Below are positions 8,377-18,018 of a DNA stretch of 64,000 bases, piece after piece. The position numbers and the translations under genes are program-made. The DNA is from Pseudozobellia sp. WGM2 (lineage in GTDB: Bacteria; Bacteroidota; Bacteroidia; Flavobacteriales; Flavobacteriaceae). The notes below the pieces were generated by a model. It saw only the letters and a program-made list of their open reading frames with translations. It was not told the origin of the DNA and ran no database searches. Where the stretch lies: assembly GCF_017810075.1 (NCBI RefSeq), contig NZ_JADNYK010000002.1, positions 62,001-126,000 on the forward strand, in the 5' to 3' direction. The stretch's first letter is position 1. Every line of letters begins with the position of its first letter.

Positions 8377-8707
8377 AAAATTTGTATGCTACTTGTCTAA
8401 ATATTGAAATTAAATGTAAGATATAGGCTACAAACTATGTTATTGAAGTATGATTTCTTATATCTACTTGCTCTTCACCTATATTTTACTTTTGGTTTTA
8501 TCAAAAGTGATATATCGCATGCATTTGAAGAAACAAAAGCGCTAATTTCTCATAGCATTTAAATTGCCCTATTTTTACTTTAGGCCTCCGTTAGATTATA
8601 AATGTTAGAATTTAAATGCTAAAATTATGTCAAAACAGTCATTTTTAAGTACTTGACGTAATCTTTATACTAACTTTACAACGTATGTAATAGACATTAT
8701 AAGGGCA

Positions 8708-8791
8708 ATGGATAAATATATCGCTATACTAATCTTATATATATTGGCTTATCTTTTTTCAGCCATAGCAAGACCTTATATCGAAAAATAG
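8708..8791 (+). CDS. Possible 27-residue hydrophobic microprotein
   Basis: This short ATG frame encodes a peptide with an acidic/basic start (MDKY), one hydrophobic segment long enough to span a membrane, and a charged tail (ARPYIEK). It lies alone in a 679-base gap. No promoter box or homologue can be shown from sequence, and a chance hydrophobic frame in AT-rich DNA is a real alternative. Confidence 0.2.
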   Translation: MDKYIAILILYILAYLFSAIARPYIEK

Positions 8792-8907
8792 GGCTGAATT
8801 GCCTTGCGCTATTCTTATTATTTTAAATTTCTTCTTTTTATTTTTTAAATTTTCACCCACGTAGAATATATAGGATAAAACTTACTTTTATGTTTTACCC
8901 AATAAAA

Positions 8908-8931
8908 AACCCCGGTCATTAGACCAGGGTT
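8908..8931. terminator. Terminator downstream of nrdA
   Basis: AACCCCGGTC (8908-8917) pairs with GACCAGGGTT (8922-8931) through a 10-bp stem with one G-U type position. A-runs lie on both sides on the plus strand. On the minus strand this gives a hairpin followed by Ts, about 30 bases after the nrdA stop codon. Confidence 0.85.
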
Positions 8932-8959
8932 CAAAAAAACACATCTTACAATCTTCTTA

Positions 8960-11455
8960 TTATGATCCGCACATTAGGCAATCGTCATCTGCTTGACCTT
9001 CTTTTGCCCTAGCTATCATCTCTTTCATTTCTTGAGGACTCATTGGTTGAATATCAATCTCTTGTTGAGTCGCTACCTGAGCTTCCTTAACCTCCATCGT
9101 CACCTCTGTTTCTACAGCTGGTGACTTCGCCATGGTAGCCTCGGCCTCTGCTTCGGCTGCTACACTGACCGGAGCTCCTTTCTTTTTACTATTATCCAAG
9201 GTGAACTTGATGGCATCGACTGCCGCCTTGGTGCGTAAGTAATACATTCCCGTTTTAAGTCCGCTCTTCCACGCATAAAAATGCATAGAGGTCAACTTAG
9301 AATAGTTCGCGTTCTCCATGAACAAGTTCAGAGATTGACTTTGATCAATGAAATACCCTCTTTGACGGCTCATGTCGATAATGTCTTTCATACTCAGTTC
9401 CCAGACCGTTTTGTATAAATCACGAATTTCTTGGGGTATCGTTTCAATATGCTGAATGGAACCATTGGCACGCATCAACTCTTGCTTCATATTTTCGTTC
9501 CACATTCCTAAAGCGACCAAGTCTTCTAAAAGGTGTTTGTTCACCACAATAAATTCACCTGACAACACCCTTCTGGTATAGATATTCGAGGTATAAGGCT
9601 CAAAACATTCGTTATTACCTAAAATCTGTGAAGTAGAGGCCGTTGGCATTGGGGCGACCAATAGCGAGTTACGAACCCCGTTTTTCTGAACTTCTTTACG
9701 AAGTTTTGCCCAATCCCATCTCCCGGAAAGTTCTTCGTCTTTAATACCCCATAAGTTATACTGAAAATCGCCCTGTGAGATTGGCGATCCTTCATAGGTC
9801 GAATATGCACCTTCCTCTTTGGCCATTTCCATAGAAGCAGTAACAGCGGCAAAATAAAGTGTTTCAAAAATTTCTTGGTTCAACTTTTTAGCCTCTTCGC
9901 TCGTAAAAGGTAAGCGCAACATAATAAAAGCATCTGCAAGCCCCTGTACCCCAAGACCGATTGGTCTGTGACGCATATTTGAATTCTCAGCTTCTTTTAC
10001 CGGATAGTAGTTTCTATCGATTACACGGTTCAAGTTTCTGGTCACCCTTTTGGTTACCCTAAACAATTCTTTATGATCAAAACTTCCGTTTTTAATGAAC
10101 ATGGGCAATGCAATCGACGCCAAGTTACATACCGCGACCTCATCAGGTGAGGTATACTCCATAATCTCGGTACATAAGTTGGAAGAACGAATCGTACCCA
10201 AATTCTTCTGGTTGCTCTTACGGTTCGCCGCATCTTTGTACAACATGTAAGGCGTACCGGTCTCTATTTGAGATTCTAATATTTTCTCCCAAAGGTCACG
10301 CGCTTTCACCGTTTTACGACCTTTACCTTCGGCTTCATACTTCGTATAGAGTTTTTCGAACTCTTCACTATGGCTGGTGAAAAGACCCGGGCACTCGTTA
10401 GGGCACATCAACGTCCACTCTTCGTTGGCCTCAACTCTTTTCATGAACAAATCGGAAATCCACATGGCATAGAATAAATCTCTAGCACGCATTTCTTCTT
10501 TACCATGGTTTTTCTTTAAATCTAGAAAGTCATAAATATCGGCATGCCAAGGCTCCATATAAATAGCAAAACTGCCTTTACGCTTACCGCCACCTTGATC
10601 TACGTACCGAGCTGTATCATTAAAGACCTTAAGCATCGGTACAATACCATTTGATGTACCGTTCGTACCTGCAATATAAGAGCCGGTAGCCCTAACATTG
10701 TGAATAGAGAGGCCTATACCCCCAGCCGACTGGGAAATTTTAGCAGTCTGCTTCAAAGTATCATAAATACCATCAATACTATCATCTTGCATAGCCAACA
10801 AGAAACACGACGACATTTGCGGTTTGGGAGTACCAGAATTGAATAGCGTCGGCGTAGCATGGGTAAAATACTTTTTAGACATCAATTCATAGGTCTCTAT
10901 AGCAGATTCGATATCGTTTAGGTGAATACCTACCGAAACACGCATTAACATGTGCTGAGGACGCTCGGCGATTTTACCGTTAATTTTCAACAAGTAAGAC
11001 CTCTCCAAAGTTTTAAATCCGAAATAATCATAGCCAAAATCACGATTATAAATGATGGTAGAGTCTAATCTATCTTTGTTCTCCTCTATCACCTTGTAAA
11101 CCTCATCGGAAAGCAAAGGAGCTTTTTTATTGGTTCTCGGGTTCTCGTATTCATAAAGGTCTTTCATCGTTTCAGAGAACGACTTCTTCGTGTTCTTATG
11201 CAAGTTCGAAACCGAAATACGAGCAGCCAATTTAGCATAATCTGGATGGGTAGTAGTCATCGTAGCGGCAATTTCCGCAGCTAGATTATCTAGCTCTGAT
11301 GTCGTAACTCCGTCATATAGCCCTTCAATTACTCGCATAGCAACCTTTAAAGGGTCGACCAGGCTGTTTAGCCCATAACACAATTTTCTTACTCTGGCCG
11401 TGATCTTATCGAACATGACCATTTCTTTTCTACCGTCTCTTTTAATTACAAACAT
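8960..11455 (-). CDS. nrdA: Ribonucleoside-diphosphate reductase, alpha subunit
   Basis: This 831-residue catalytic subunit of class I ribonucleotide reductase converts NDPs to dNDPs. An ATP-cone allosteric domain occupies about residues 1-90. The barrel follows with the active-site SSCFLL cysteine, the NLCTE motif and the second redox cysteine in VAVCNLASI. The C-terminal tail is Ala/Glu-rich and ends with Cys826 and Cys829 in CLMCGS, the pair that passes electrons from thioredoxin or glutaredoxin. It lies downstream of nrdB on the same strand. The intergenic hairpin at 11538-11560 may make nrdA expression partly independent. Confidence 0.97.
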   Translation of the reverse strand: MFVIKRDGRKEMVMFDKITARVRKLCYGLNSLVDPLKVAMRVIEGLYDGVTTSELDNLAAEIAATMTTTHPDYAKLAARISVSNLHKNTKKSFSETMKDLYEYENPRTNKKAPLLSDEVYKVIEENKDRLDSTIIYNRDFGYDYFGFKTLERSYLLKINGKIAERPQHMLMRVSVGIHLNDIESAIETYELMSKKYFTHATPTLFNSGTPKPQMSSCFLLAMQDDSIDGIYDTLKQTAKISQSAGGIGLSIHNVRATGSYIAGTNGTSNGIVPMLKVFNDTARYVDQGGGKRKGSFAIYMEPWHADIYDFLDLKKNHGKEEMRARDLFYAMWISDLFMKRVEANEEWTLMCPNECPGLFTSHSEEFEKLYTKYEAEGKGRKTVKARDLWEKILESQIETGTPYMLYKDAANRKSNQKNLGTIRSSNLCTEIMEYTSPDEVAVCNLASIALPMFIKNGSFDHKELFRVTKRVTRNLNRVIDRNYYPVKEAENSNMRHRPIGLGVQGLADAFIMLRLPFTSEEAKKLNQEIFETLYFAAVTASMEMAKEEGAYSTYEGSPISQGDFQYNLWGIKDEELSGRWDWAKLRKEVQKNGVRNSLLVAPMPTASTSQILGNNECFEPYTSNIYTRRVLSGEFIVVNKHLLEDLVALGMWNENMKQELMRANGSIQHIETIPQEIRDLYKTVWELSMKDIIDMSRQRGYFIDQSQSLNLFMENANYSKLTSMHFYAWKSGLKTGMYYLRTKAAVDAIKFTLDNSKKKGAPVSVAAEAEAEATMAKSPAVETEVTMEVKEAQVATQQEIDIQPMSPQEMKEMIARAKEGQADDDCLMCGS

Positions 11456-11537
11456 TGGCTACTTTTTTTAAGATGATAATTATTTTGTGAATCGTGATAC
11501 TGTTAATTTTTTTAACAATTTAAATGTTGGGCGCAAA

Positions 11538-11560
11538 AACCCCTTTTGCGAAAAGGGGTT
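11538..11560 (-). terminator. Hairpin between nrdB and nrdA
   Basis: AACCCCTTTT and AAAAGGGGTT form a 10-bp stem with a GCG loop, 23 bases after the nrdB stop codon. On the minus strand it is followed by a short T-run. It may partly terminate or stabilise the nrdB message before nrdA. Confidence 0.75.
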
Positions 11561-11582
11561 CTGCCTATTTCAATAAAATCAC

Positions 11583-12569
11583 TTAAAAATCAGCGTCAAA
11601 ACTAATTTTTTGTGAATCTTCGTCTTTATCTTTATTCAACACCCCTGCTTTTTGATATTCAGACACCCTTTTTTCGAAGAAATTGGTTTTCCCCTGAAGA
11701 GAGATCATATCCATAAAATCAAACGGGTTCGTTGCATTATATACCTTATCACATTCAAGTTCGACCAATAACCTGTCAGTTACGAACTCTAAATACTGTG
11801 TCATCAGTTTAGCGTTCATTCCAATAAGACTTACTGGTAATGATTCTGTAATAAACTCTCTTTCAATATCCAACGCGTTCGTCAAAATTTCAGTGATTCG
11901 CTCTTTTGGCACTTTGTTCACTAGATGCTTGTTATGTAGATGTACAGCATAATCGCAGTGCATACCCTCATCTCTTGAAATCAGCTCATTTGAGAATGTA
12001 AGACCAGGCATCAAACCTCTTTTCTTTAACCAAAATATAGAACAGAATGCCCCTGAAAAGAAAATACCCTCTACGGCGGCAAATGCGATCAATCGCTCTG
12101 CAAAACTCGGTGACTCGATCCAGTTTAGTGCCCAATCGGCTTTCTTTTTAATAGCCGGAAAATTCTCCAAAGCCTTAAATAGAATGCCTTTCTCTTTTTC
12201 ATCTTTTACATAAGTATCGATAAGTAAAGAATAGGTTTCAGAATGGATGTTTTCCATCATAATCTGAAAACCATAAAAGAATTTGGCTTCGGCATATTGC
12301 ACCTCGCTCACAAAATTTTCGGCCAAATTCTCGTTGACAATACCATCGGAAGCAGCAAAAAATGCTAAAATATGTTTGATGAAATATTTCTCATCGTCGT
12401 TAAGTTTATTATTCCAATCGTTGAGGTCTTCATGCAGGTCTATTTCTTCGGCTGTCCAAAAACAAGCCTCACATTTTTTGTACCATTCCCATAAATCGTG
12501 ATGTTCAATAGGGAAAATTACAAAGCGGTCATCATTTTCTTCCAAAATAGGCTCTACAGCTGTGGACAT
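11583..12569 (-). CDS. nrdB: Ribonucleoside-diphosphate reductase, beta subunit
   Basis: This 328-residue diiron small subunit generates and stores the radical for NrdA. Ligand motifs are visible: [12 protein letters not shown] (Asp44), ENIHSETY (Glu106, His109) and [11 protein letters not shown] for the second Glu/His set. Tyr113 sits four residues after His109, as the radical tyrosine does in class Ia enzymes. This is therefore a tyrosyl-radical enzyme, not the tyrosine-less Ic type. It is upstream of nrdA, with a hairpin between them. A near-match -7 box is seen upstream (CATCTTTG on the minus strand). Identification is certain. Confidence 0.97.
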   Translation of the reverse strand: MSTAVEPILEENDDRFVIFPIEHHDLWEWYKKCEACFWTAEEIDLHEDLNDWNNKLNDDEKYFIKHILAFFAASDGIVNENLAENFVSEVQYAEAKFFYGFQIMMENIHSETYSLLIDTYVKDEKEKGILFKALENFPAIKKKADWALNWIESPSFAERLIAFAAVEGIFFSGAFCSIFWLKKRGLMPGLTFSNELISRDEGMHCDYAVHLHNKHLVNKVPKERITEILTNALDIEREFITESLPVSLIGMNAKLMTQYLEFVTDRLLVELECDKVYNATNPFDFMDMISLQGKTNFFEKRVSEYQKAGVLNKDKDEDSQKISFDADF

Positions 12570-12781
12570 ATCTATATTTTTAAATAAATTCTTGTGAGGG
12601 GATGAAAAACTTCCCTAGTGACAGGTTAACAAAGATGTATAAAAAAGTGGCGGTTTCATAAGACTACACCATCTTTTCAACTACAAAGTTTTTAACACCA
12701 ATTGTTGAAATCTAGGTTGAGTAGTGATGTACATTGCCCTAAGGGAAATTGGGCTTAAACGAAGGAAAATCTACAAAAGAA

Positions 12782-12825
12782 TTTAAACCAAAAAGTATGT
12801 TTTTTAATATACTTTTTGGTTTAAA
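12782..12825. terminator. Long AT-rich stem-loop after the fibre-like gene
   Basis: TTTAAACCAAAAAGTAT (12782-12798) pairs perfectly with ATACTTTTTGGTTTAAA (12809-12825) around a 10-base loop. It lies about 45-85 bases past the stop of the 709-residue gene. The 17-bp stem is a strong candidate terminator despite low GC. Confidence 0.75.
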
Positions 12826-12868
12826 CTATTCAGAGCCATTTTGGTAGGCCTTACCAATAAATCGCCTA

Positions 12869-14998
12869 TTATTTTTTATAAACAACGAAGGAAAAGCTGA
12901 AATCACTACGGGTAGAATTAAGTGACCAAGTATTTACAATGAACTTTTTTGCTCCTGAAGCGAAATGTGAAACTGATGCAACCGCTGGCACAGTATGGTT
13001 AATAGTCGTTAAAACCGTCCAGTTTTCAGGATCTTCTTCATTTGGTATTGTAATGGTATAGAGCCCTGTTCCGGAATTTGTTACAGTAAAATTTCCACTT
13101 CCTGAGAGTATGTCAGCGTTATCATCAACATAGCCATAGGCAATAGGCAACATATCTGTAGTACCTGTATTTTCTCTTCTCATTTCCCCCGAAATCTTAA
13201 TATCTCCATTCACATCTAATTTTGCAGTGGGATTTATCGTTCCAACACCTACATTACCATTACTTTTAATTGTCATCCTTTCTTTTAAAGATCGACTTGC
13301 GAAAGCATCTCCTTCCTGTGTAGAAAAGGCAAGGTCACCCCGAAACTGTGCACCACTACTTGTACGTGACTCAATTCGCCCAATCGCCGAATTACCAGGT
13401 GCAGAGTTAGAAATGAAATCCAATCTTCCAACAGGTCGATTTTGTGTTCCTTGACCTCCTTGAATCTCTATAGAGGCAAAACTGTTGTCGGCGGGGCTTG
13501 TACCAGTAGCTACTGTAAGATATTTTCCGGCACCAGTTTCGGTACCCGGGTTTAAGTTTCCAATACCAATATTACCACTGTCAAAATAAATATCATCTCC
13601 ATTTTCTTCCCATAAAGAACTTCCTCCACCACCAACTTCATCGGTGCCGGCAACCCAATTGCCTAGTGCTGCATCCCATTTGGCCACTTGACCGTCAGCT
13701 GTTCCAACAAGGCCATCGACTATTCCGTCATCACCTACAAGAAGACCGTGCCTGGTAGTTCTATTAAAATAATCGCTTAGGTCAACACTTCCGACACCAT
13801 TTTCGATAGAAAGTACATCACCTGTTAGAACCAAACCTTGATTATCGGTATCTACTAATCCACCAGCTGCTAATTCTTCGATAGCTGTCTGTGTATCTGT
13901 AGCCGCAAGACCTGTTCCCGTATTGTCAAAAGGTACTTCGGAAGCCTCTTGGTCATCGGTCCCTCCCGGTGGAATTATTGTAGAAAAATCTACACTTGCG
14001 CCATCTGTAATTTGTAGTGTGGTACCCGAAAGCGATAAATCTTGATCGTCTGTGTCTACTAACCCAGCAGCAGCCAATTCTTCAATTGCCGCTTGGGCGT
14101 CACTAGCTGCAAGGCCCGTTCCCGTATTGTCAAAAGGCACTTCAGAAGCATTCTGGTCGTCTGTACCCCCAGGTGGTAAAATTGCGGATAAATCTATAGT
14201 TGACCCATCTGTAATACTTAAATCGGTTCCCGACAGGCTAATATCTTGAATTTCGTTGGCCGGATCGGCATCAGCATCGGCACCCCCAGTTCCAGCGGCC
14301 AGCTCATCGATGGCTTCTTGGGTATTATTAGCTACCAAACCAGAGGCCGTATTGTCGTAGGGAACCTCGGCAGCTGTCTGTTCTATACCACCTCCACTAA
14401 AAAAACGGTTATCGACATAAGTCTTGACCGCTCTTTGAGTCGGAAGTATACCATTACTATTTTCCGATAGTGTACCATTGTCGGAAATCTCGTTGACCTG
14501 ATTACCCGCGCTAAGGTTAAACCCGCCATTGACTTTAAAATCATTTTGCACCAAAACATTTCCTTCGTTGACATTTTCGATATCAGACCCGTTCAATTCC
14601 CATTGTTTATCACCGGATGATATGGCATAAGGCACGGCCATCAACTCAGTAGTGCCAACTTCAATACCATTCAACCAAACGGTCATAAATGTTGCCCCAT
14701 CCCAAAGCAGGGTAGCGTAATTACCGTTAACCAAATTACCTTCGCCAATTCTCAGGCTAAAAACACCATTTGCATCGGTCGTTACATTATGTGATTCTTC
14801 ATATAAAATGGTAGCCGTAGCACTGCCAAATCGAAGCCCTATACCTATAGTTAATTCTTCTTGCTCCATCAAATTGCTTTCCGCATCACGGGCCACGCCT
14901 TGATAATTGATGAAATTTTTCTGTTTGGCTTGTCCAAAACAGCAGACACTACTAATCATTGCAGCGGTACATAAAATAAAAAAGTAATTTCTTTTCAT
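12869..14998 (-). CDS. Secreted repeat-containing fibre-like protein
   Basis: This 709-residue exported protein has a Sec signal peptide ending near CCFGQA. An N-terminal region (about 25-135) begins NFINYQGVARDAES and is common in Bacteroidota surface proteins. Three related blocks follow, each with an E-VP(Y/F)DNT-(A/G)-SGL/TGL core and AI(D/E)ELAA. Then comes a region with NVGVGTINPTAKLDVNGDI, of the type seen in phage tail-fibre and trimeric surface fibres, and a beta-rich C-terminal head ending in FSFSFVVYKK. It has no T9SS C-terminal domain, but its operon partner does. A surface fibre or adhesin is likely; partners are unknown. Confidence 0.75.
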   Translation of the reverse strand: MKRNYFFILCTAAMISSVCCFGQAKQKNFINYQGVARDAESNLMEQEELTIGIGLRFGSATATILYEESHNVTTDANGVFSLRIGEGNLVNGNYATLLWDGATFMTVWLNGIEVGTTELMAVPYAISSGDKQWELNGSDIENVNEGNVLVQNDFKVNGGFNLSAGNQVNEISDNGTLSENSNGILPTQRAVKTYVDNRFFSGGGIEQTAAEVPYDNTASGLVANNTQEAIDELAAGTGGADADADPANEIQDISLSGTDLSITDGSTIDLSAILPPGGTDDQNASEVPFDNTGTGLAASDAQAAIEELAAAGLVDTDDQDLSLSGTTLQITDGASVDFSTIIPPGGTDDQEASEVPFDNTGTGLAATDTQTAIEELAAGGLVDTDNQGLVLTGDVLSIENGVGSVDLSDYFNRTTRHGLLVGDDGIVDGLVGTADGQVAKWDAALGNWVAGTDEVGGGGSSLWEENGDDIYFDSGNIGIGNLNPGTETGAGKYLTVATGTSPADNSFASIEIQGGQGTQNRPVGRLDFISNSAPGNSAIGRIESRTSSGAQFRGDLAFSTQEGDAFASRSLKERMTIKSNGNVGVGTINPTAKLDVNGDIKISGEMRRENTGTTDMLPIAYGYVDDNADILSGSGNFTVTNSGTGLYTITIPNEEDPENWTVLTTINHTVPAVASVSHFASGAKKFIVNTWSLNSTRSDFSFSFVVYKK
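13861..14368 (-). repeat. Three imperfect coding repeats
   Basis: Three copies of a block encoding E-VP-(Y/F)-DNT followed by a (T/D)Q-x-AI-(E/D)-ELAA core lie at roughly 13861-13942, 14061-14142 and 14294-14368, spaced about 200 and 226 bases apart. The middle and left copies share long stretches of nearly identical DNA, which suggests recent tandem duplication inside the gene. Confidence 0.75.
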
Positions 14999-15003
14999 AA
15001 TTT

Positions 15004-15483
15004 CTAGTTCTTAATGATCTTGTATTCTTTCAATTCACCTTTTCCTTTTATCAAAAGCTGAAGAATGTAAACCCCTTTTGTCAAGTAGCTCATGTCAATT
15101 ATATGTTCTACCTCAGAAGCATTTGAAGTTTGTATAAAAACCCTTTGAGCATTGACCGAAAAGAGTTGTATGGCCAAGACCTCACTATTGCCAGAAAAAA
15201 CGGTCAACTCTTCTACTACCGGGTTTGGATACACCACAATATCGATATGTTCTTCTTCTATACTCAAGGGAATAACCAAAATTCCCTTTCCGGCCCAAAA
15301 ACCTTGATCGACCGAGTTGTTGTTTAGAAGGTAGCCGACAGCCGACTCCCCAATGGTGAAGCCCATACTTATATCTGCACTTACCAATAAACCTCCGGCA
15401 CTTGATATAATACTCTTGTCGATAGATTGAGCGAACAGGCAATGAGAAAAAATCAGAAACAAACCATGAAAGACCGATTTCAT
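15004..15483 (-). CDS. T9SS type A sorting domain-containing protein
   Basis: This 159-residue protein has a signal peptide (about residues 1-18, ending LFAQS). A small central domain carries SAGGLLVSADISMGFTIGE. A type A sorting domain runs from IDIVVYPNPVVEELTV to the C terminus (KGVYILQL and KIIKN), which directs export and cell-surface attachment through the type IX system. It is five bases upstream of the 709-residue fibre-like gene and surely co-transcribed. The small size implies an accessory surface component rather than an enzyme. The sorting domain is confident; function beyond secretion is unknown. Confidence 0.88.
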   Translation of the reverse strand: MKSVFHGLFLIFSHCLFAQSIDKSIISSAGGLLVSADISMGFTIGESAVGYLLNNNSVDQGFWAGKGILVIPLSIEEEHIDIVVYPNPVVEELTVFSGNSEVLAIQLFSVNAQRVFIQTSNASEVEHIIDMSYLTKGVYILQLLIKGKGELKEYKIIKN

Positions 15484-15705
15484 AAATGGTGGTTTTATCA
15501 GTTAATGAAGTTGTTGAAAGAAGGTTAACATCGAAGATGAGCCTATAGGCCATAATACCATATCAGCCTAAAACTATAGAGCTGTTTTTTCTATCTATAC
15601 ACAAACACTACTATATTTTCAAAGCTTATTTCTACCGCTTCCGAAAAAGCGTCCAAAAATCTCTTAATAGCGTAACCTCCTAGCAGAACTGCCTTGAGAA
15701 TTATC

Positions 15706-15731
15706 AAAAAAAAAAGAGCTTTTCCCAAAAG
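15706..15731 (-). terminator. Weak AT-rich hairpin with T-run
   Basis: On the minus strand CTTTT-GGG-AAAAG forms a 5-bp stem followed shortly by ten Ts (A-run at about 15706-15715 on the plus strand). It lies just past the stop of the small membrane protein gene. The stem is short, so this is tentative. Confidence 0.35.
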
Positions 15732-15764
15732 AAGAACCCTTATTATTTGAAATCAAATTTTCTA

Positions 15765-16124
15765 TTAGATGCCCTTAAACCACTCTTCATACTTCTTGCC
15801 TAAAATCGGGGCTGGCGTTTCTTTTCCATTAACAGCGTTCATAAAGGCCATTATCCACATATAAAGAAGTACAAAAATACCTGCTATGTTAATCAACCAA
15901 CCTATTATCGGCACTATTCCAACAATTCCTAATGCAAAGCCGGTAATGCAAAGACCTATAGACTGGCGAATGTGGTAACTTGCAAACCCAAGTTTTTTAT
16001 CGTTGTTCATTACAAAAGCGATGACCATTCCAATAATGGTGATATAGCTAATTACAGCTATTCGCTTAGCCTCTTCGCCAACTAACTGTTCCGTTCTTTC
16101 GTGCTTAATTTCTGTACTCATCAC
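15765..16124 (-). CDS. DUF4870-like small membrane protein
   Basis: This 119-residue protein has about three hydrophobic segments and the conserved FASYHIRQSIGL block. GWLINIAGIFVLLYMWIMAF and a C-terminal cytoplasmic-type tail follow. This is typical of DUF4870/Tic20-like small membrane proteins common in Bacteroidota. An alternative start at the second Met (16121) is equally likely. The gene stands alone, with a weak terminator downstream. No biochemical role is established for the family. Confidence 0.75.
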   Translation of the reverse strand: MMSTEIKHERTEQLVGEEAKRIAVISYITIIGMVIAFVMNNDKKLGFASYHIRQSIGLCITGFALGIVGIVPIIGWLINIAGIFVLLYMWIMAFMNAVNGKETPAPILGKKYEEWFKGI

Positions 16125-16236
16125 TTCCTTTTTTTCTTATAATATTTATTCTCTTTTCTCCTCTACCTTTCACTTGAACATGGTAATTTTATTCTTGCAA
16201 CCTACCCAGTACCATTGAGTAAATGTTTACTATTTC

Positions 16237-16584
16237 TTAACCACAACTTTCGCTATCTATTTCTGTCTTTGCTTCTTTGATAGCCTGGTCAATTTCTGCC
16301 CTATTCGTAGTGGGCACGCAATCATAGATGTTATCAAGCGCGTCTAAATAGCCCTTGGCGGCATTCTTATATTCTGCACAATTCTTAGAACTGGGGTTTT
16401 CAGAATAAGCGGTAGCGGCATTTGACCATGCTTGTAACTCATCTGCATACCCTTGCGCCCAATTACCGCCAAAACAGTTTCCTGCCGGGCTCAATGGATT
16501 GTCTTTTTGACAGCCCTGCGTTAATAAGCCGATACCGGCAACGTATACGAAAAAAAATAGCTTTATTTTTTTAATAGTTCTCAT
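16237..16584 (-). CDS. Putative lipoprotein of unknown function
   Basis: This 115-residue protein has a lipoprotein signal ending LLTQGC (Cys at about 25). The mature domain is helical, rich in Ala, Asn and Tyr, with four further cysteines (NCFGGNW, KNCAEY, YDCVPTT, DSESCG) that could form two disulfides. It looks like a small periplasmic helical bundle. I do not recognise a family. It is isolated between the DUF4870-like gene and an 860-base gene-poor stretch. Confidence 0.7.
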   Translation of the reverse strand: MRTIKKIKLFFFVYVAGIGLLTQGCQKDNPLSPAGNCFGGNWAQGYADELQAWSNAATAYSENPSSKNCAEYKNAAKGYLDALDNIYDCVPTTNRAEIDQAIKEAKTEIDSESCG

Positions 16585-17447
16585 GATGATTTTATTGGTT
16601 AATCAATTAGTTTTCTTACCGTTATCGATTGGAAATGCTCCTAGTTTAAAACGGACTATGCCCTTTAATGGCATTCGTTTTAAAAGGTTAACAGTAAAAT
16701 TTGAACAATCTCTTTTGAAAGGCGATGAGCACATTGTTTTCAATCTAAATGGTATGGTTAAATCGATTGAGAACAGAAGGAGAGGTAGGCAACCTCGTTT
16801 GTAGAAGTCAGACCAATTATCTGAACGGTAAAGATGGGTTTATGAAGTCTGATATAAATCGACGAGATTCTTAAAAAACCAAGAATTTTCTTAAATCTCA
16901 GTTTTGCGGAATATGATGAAGAAAGTGTTCATTTCAGAAATTAATCATTGAGTCTTGATGTGTACAAGAATATTAATTCATCAGTCACTTAATCAATGAT
17001 CCTATAAATATGTAATGATACCGCCAAACCGTACGACCCCACTGATGTATCAAAATCGATATTACCAAGGGTGCTGATTCAGGTAGTTCCCCCGAAACCT
17101 ATAATCGAGCATATCACTCGTTCCAATAGATTGGTGAAGTGTCCTCAAGGCTACTTCAGATTTACAAAATTACCATTAAAATGGCATTTTTGATTAGAGC
17201 CGCACCTTATGGATTGGCAGTTTCATTACATTTTTTGCTTGTTCCCCATGTATGGTTTTTGTACTCGTATTGAACAAAAATTATCAGTAGTCAAGTTTAC
17301 TTGTATTTCGGATGAACCGATCGGGGAAGGTAAAAATAAATATTTTCCTGAAAACCATCACTATAAAGACATTATAATAATGTAACCTAACCCCATCAAA
17401 AATAGTGCGTTACACCTCTTTTAAATCACCCTGTTTAATTAATCGAT
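16585..17447. other. Gene-poor region, 863 bp
   Basis: No gene with convincing codon use is visible on either strand. Short open frames exist, including a hydrophobic 30-codon frame at 17180-17272 and a 73-codon frame starting at 16583. None has a promoter box, recognisable motif or sensible neighbour. It may hold decayed sequence or an unannotated RNA, but nothing here can be supported. Confidence 0.5.
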
Positions 17448-18002
17448 TTAGTCTATAATATTTTCTTTCTTAGCAATAAAATGACCTGACACGTTAATTA
17501 TCTTACCCTTAAAATTTCTTAGGCTAAAATCAATAAGACCATAAACCTGGCTCCCGTTCATTCGTATTATTTCGACAGCACCTTTTTCAGTATAGAAAGG
17601 TAGCTCTCCCAACTCATTGATATCAACAAAACCAAAGACACCCTCCTTAGTGTAAATACCCAAGGCCTCTTGACTAACCTCATAAGAACCGACCCAATTA
17701 CCCTTTTCTTTATCTACTTTTGTAAGTACCAGACGTACACCGTGGCTATTGTCACTAGGCTTGAAAATGAGTTCAGTACTTGAGTATTTTTGATTGGCAT
17801 TATAAGCAGGCGGCATTGATTTGAAAACGGCACAACCTTCAATGCTATCGGCCGAAATATCTTCTGAATTAAAATTGTAACTACCAATTTCGACATAGTT
17901 ATCAACTAAAAGCATTTTGTCGATTGGAGCCGTATTTGATATAAAGACCATCGACAGAAAGAGCCAAAACATATTCTTGGTAGTTCGCATAAAAATCTTC
18001 AT
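17448..18002 (-). CDS. Putative secreted protein of unknown function
   Basis: This 184-residue protein has an N-terminal hydrophobic segment (FWLFLSMVFISNTA) and a beta-rich mature part. Visible strands include STELIFKPSDNSHGVRLVLTK, GNWVGSYEVSQEA and VYGLIDFSLRNFKGKI. It is probably periplasmic or surface-exposed. The 18019 small gene precedes it by 16 bases on the same strand, so the two are likely one transcript. Its position just upstream of, and divergent from, a LytTR regulator/kinase pair hints at shared control. No family is recognised. Confidence 0.65.
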   Translation of the reverse strand: MKIFMRTTKNMFWLFLSMVFISNTAPIDKMLLVDNYVEIGSYNFNSEDISADSIEGCAVFKSMPPAYNANQKYSSTELIFKPSDNSHGVRLVLTKVDKEKGNWVGSYEVSQEALGIYTKEGVFGFVDINELGELPFYTEKGAVEIIRMNGSQVYGLIDFSLRNFKGKIINVSGHFIAKKENIID

Positions 18003-18018
18003 TGCTACTAAAATTATT

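Larger units (their letters stand above)
8281..8959. other. Intergenic region, 679 bp
   Basis: This long AT-rich gap lies between the trpB2-type gene and the end of nrdA. It holds direct repeats at 8347-8376, a possible 27-codon membrane microprotein at 8708-8791 and the nrdA terminator at 8908-8931. The rest shows no gene-like coding pattern. Confidence 0.6.

Noticed and set aside
13861-14368. CRISPR-like array
   Set aside because: The repeats are 75-85 base coding blocks with imperfect copies and about 200-base spacing, and they lie inside an open frame.
12869-14998. Prophage interpretation of the fibre-like gene, with the XRE repressor-like gene at 26344
   Set aside because: There are no capsid, terminase, portal, integrase or lysis genes. 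The fibre-like protein has a Sec signal and pairs with a T9SS substrate, so a surface protein is the better reading.
16218-16231. AGTAAA-TG-TTTACT palindrome after the small lipoprotein gene
   Set aside because: The stem is only six weak base pairs without a T-run and is too likely by chance.
16583-16804. 73-codon plus-strand frame starting at the lipoprotein gene's start codon
   Set aside because: It begins head-to-head on another gene's start, has no promoter box, and its basic C-terminal end shows no domain. It looks like chance openness in AT-rich DNA.
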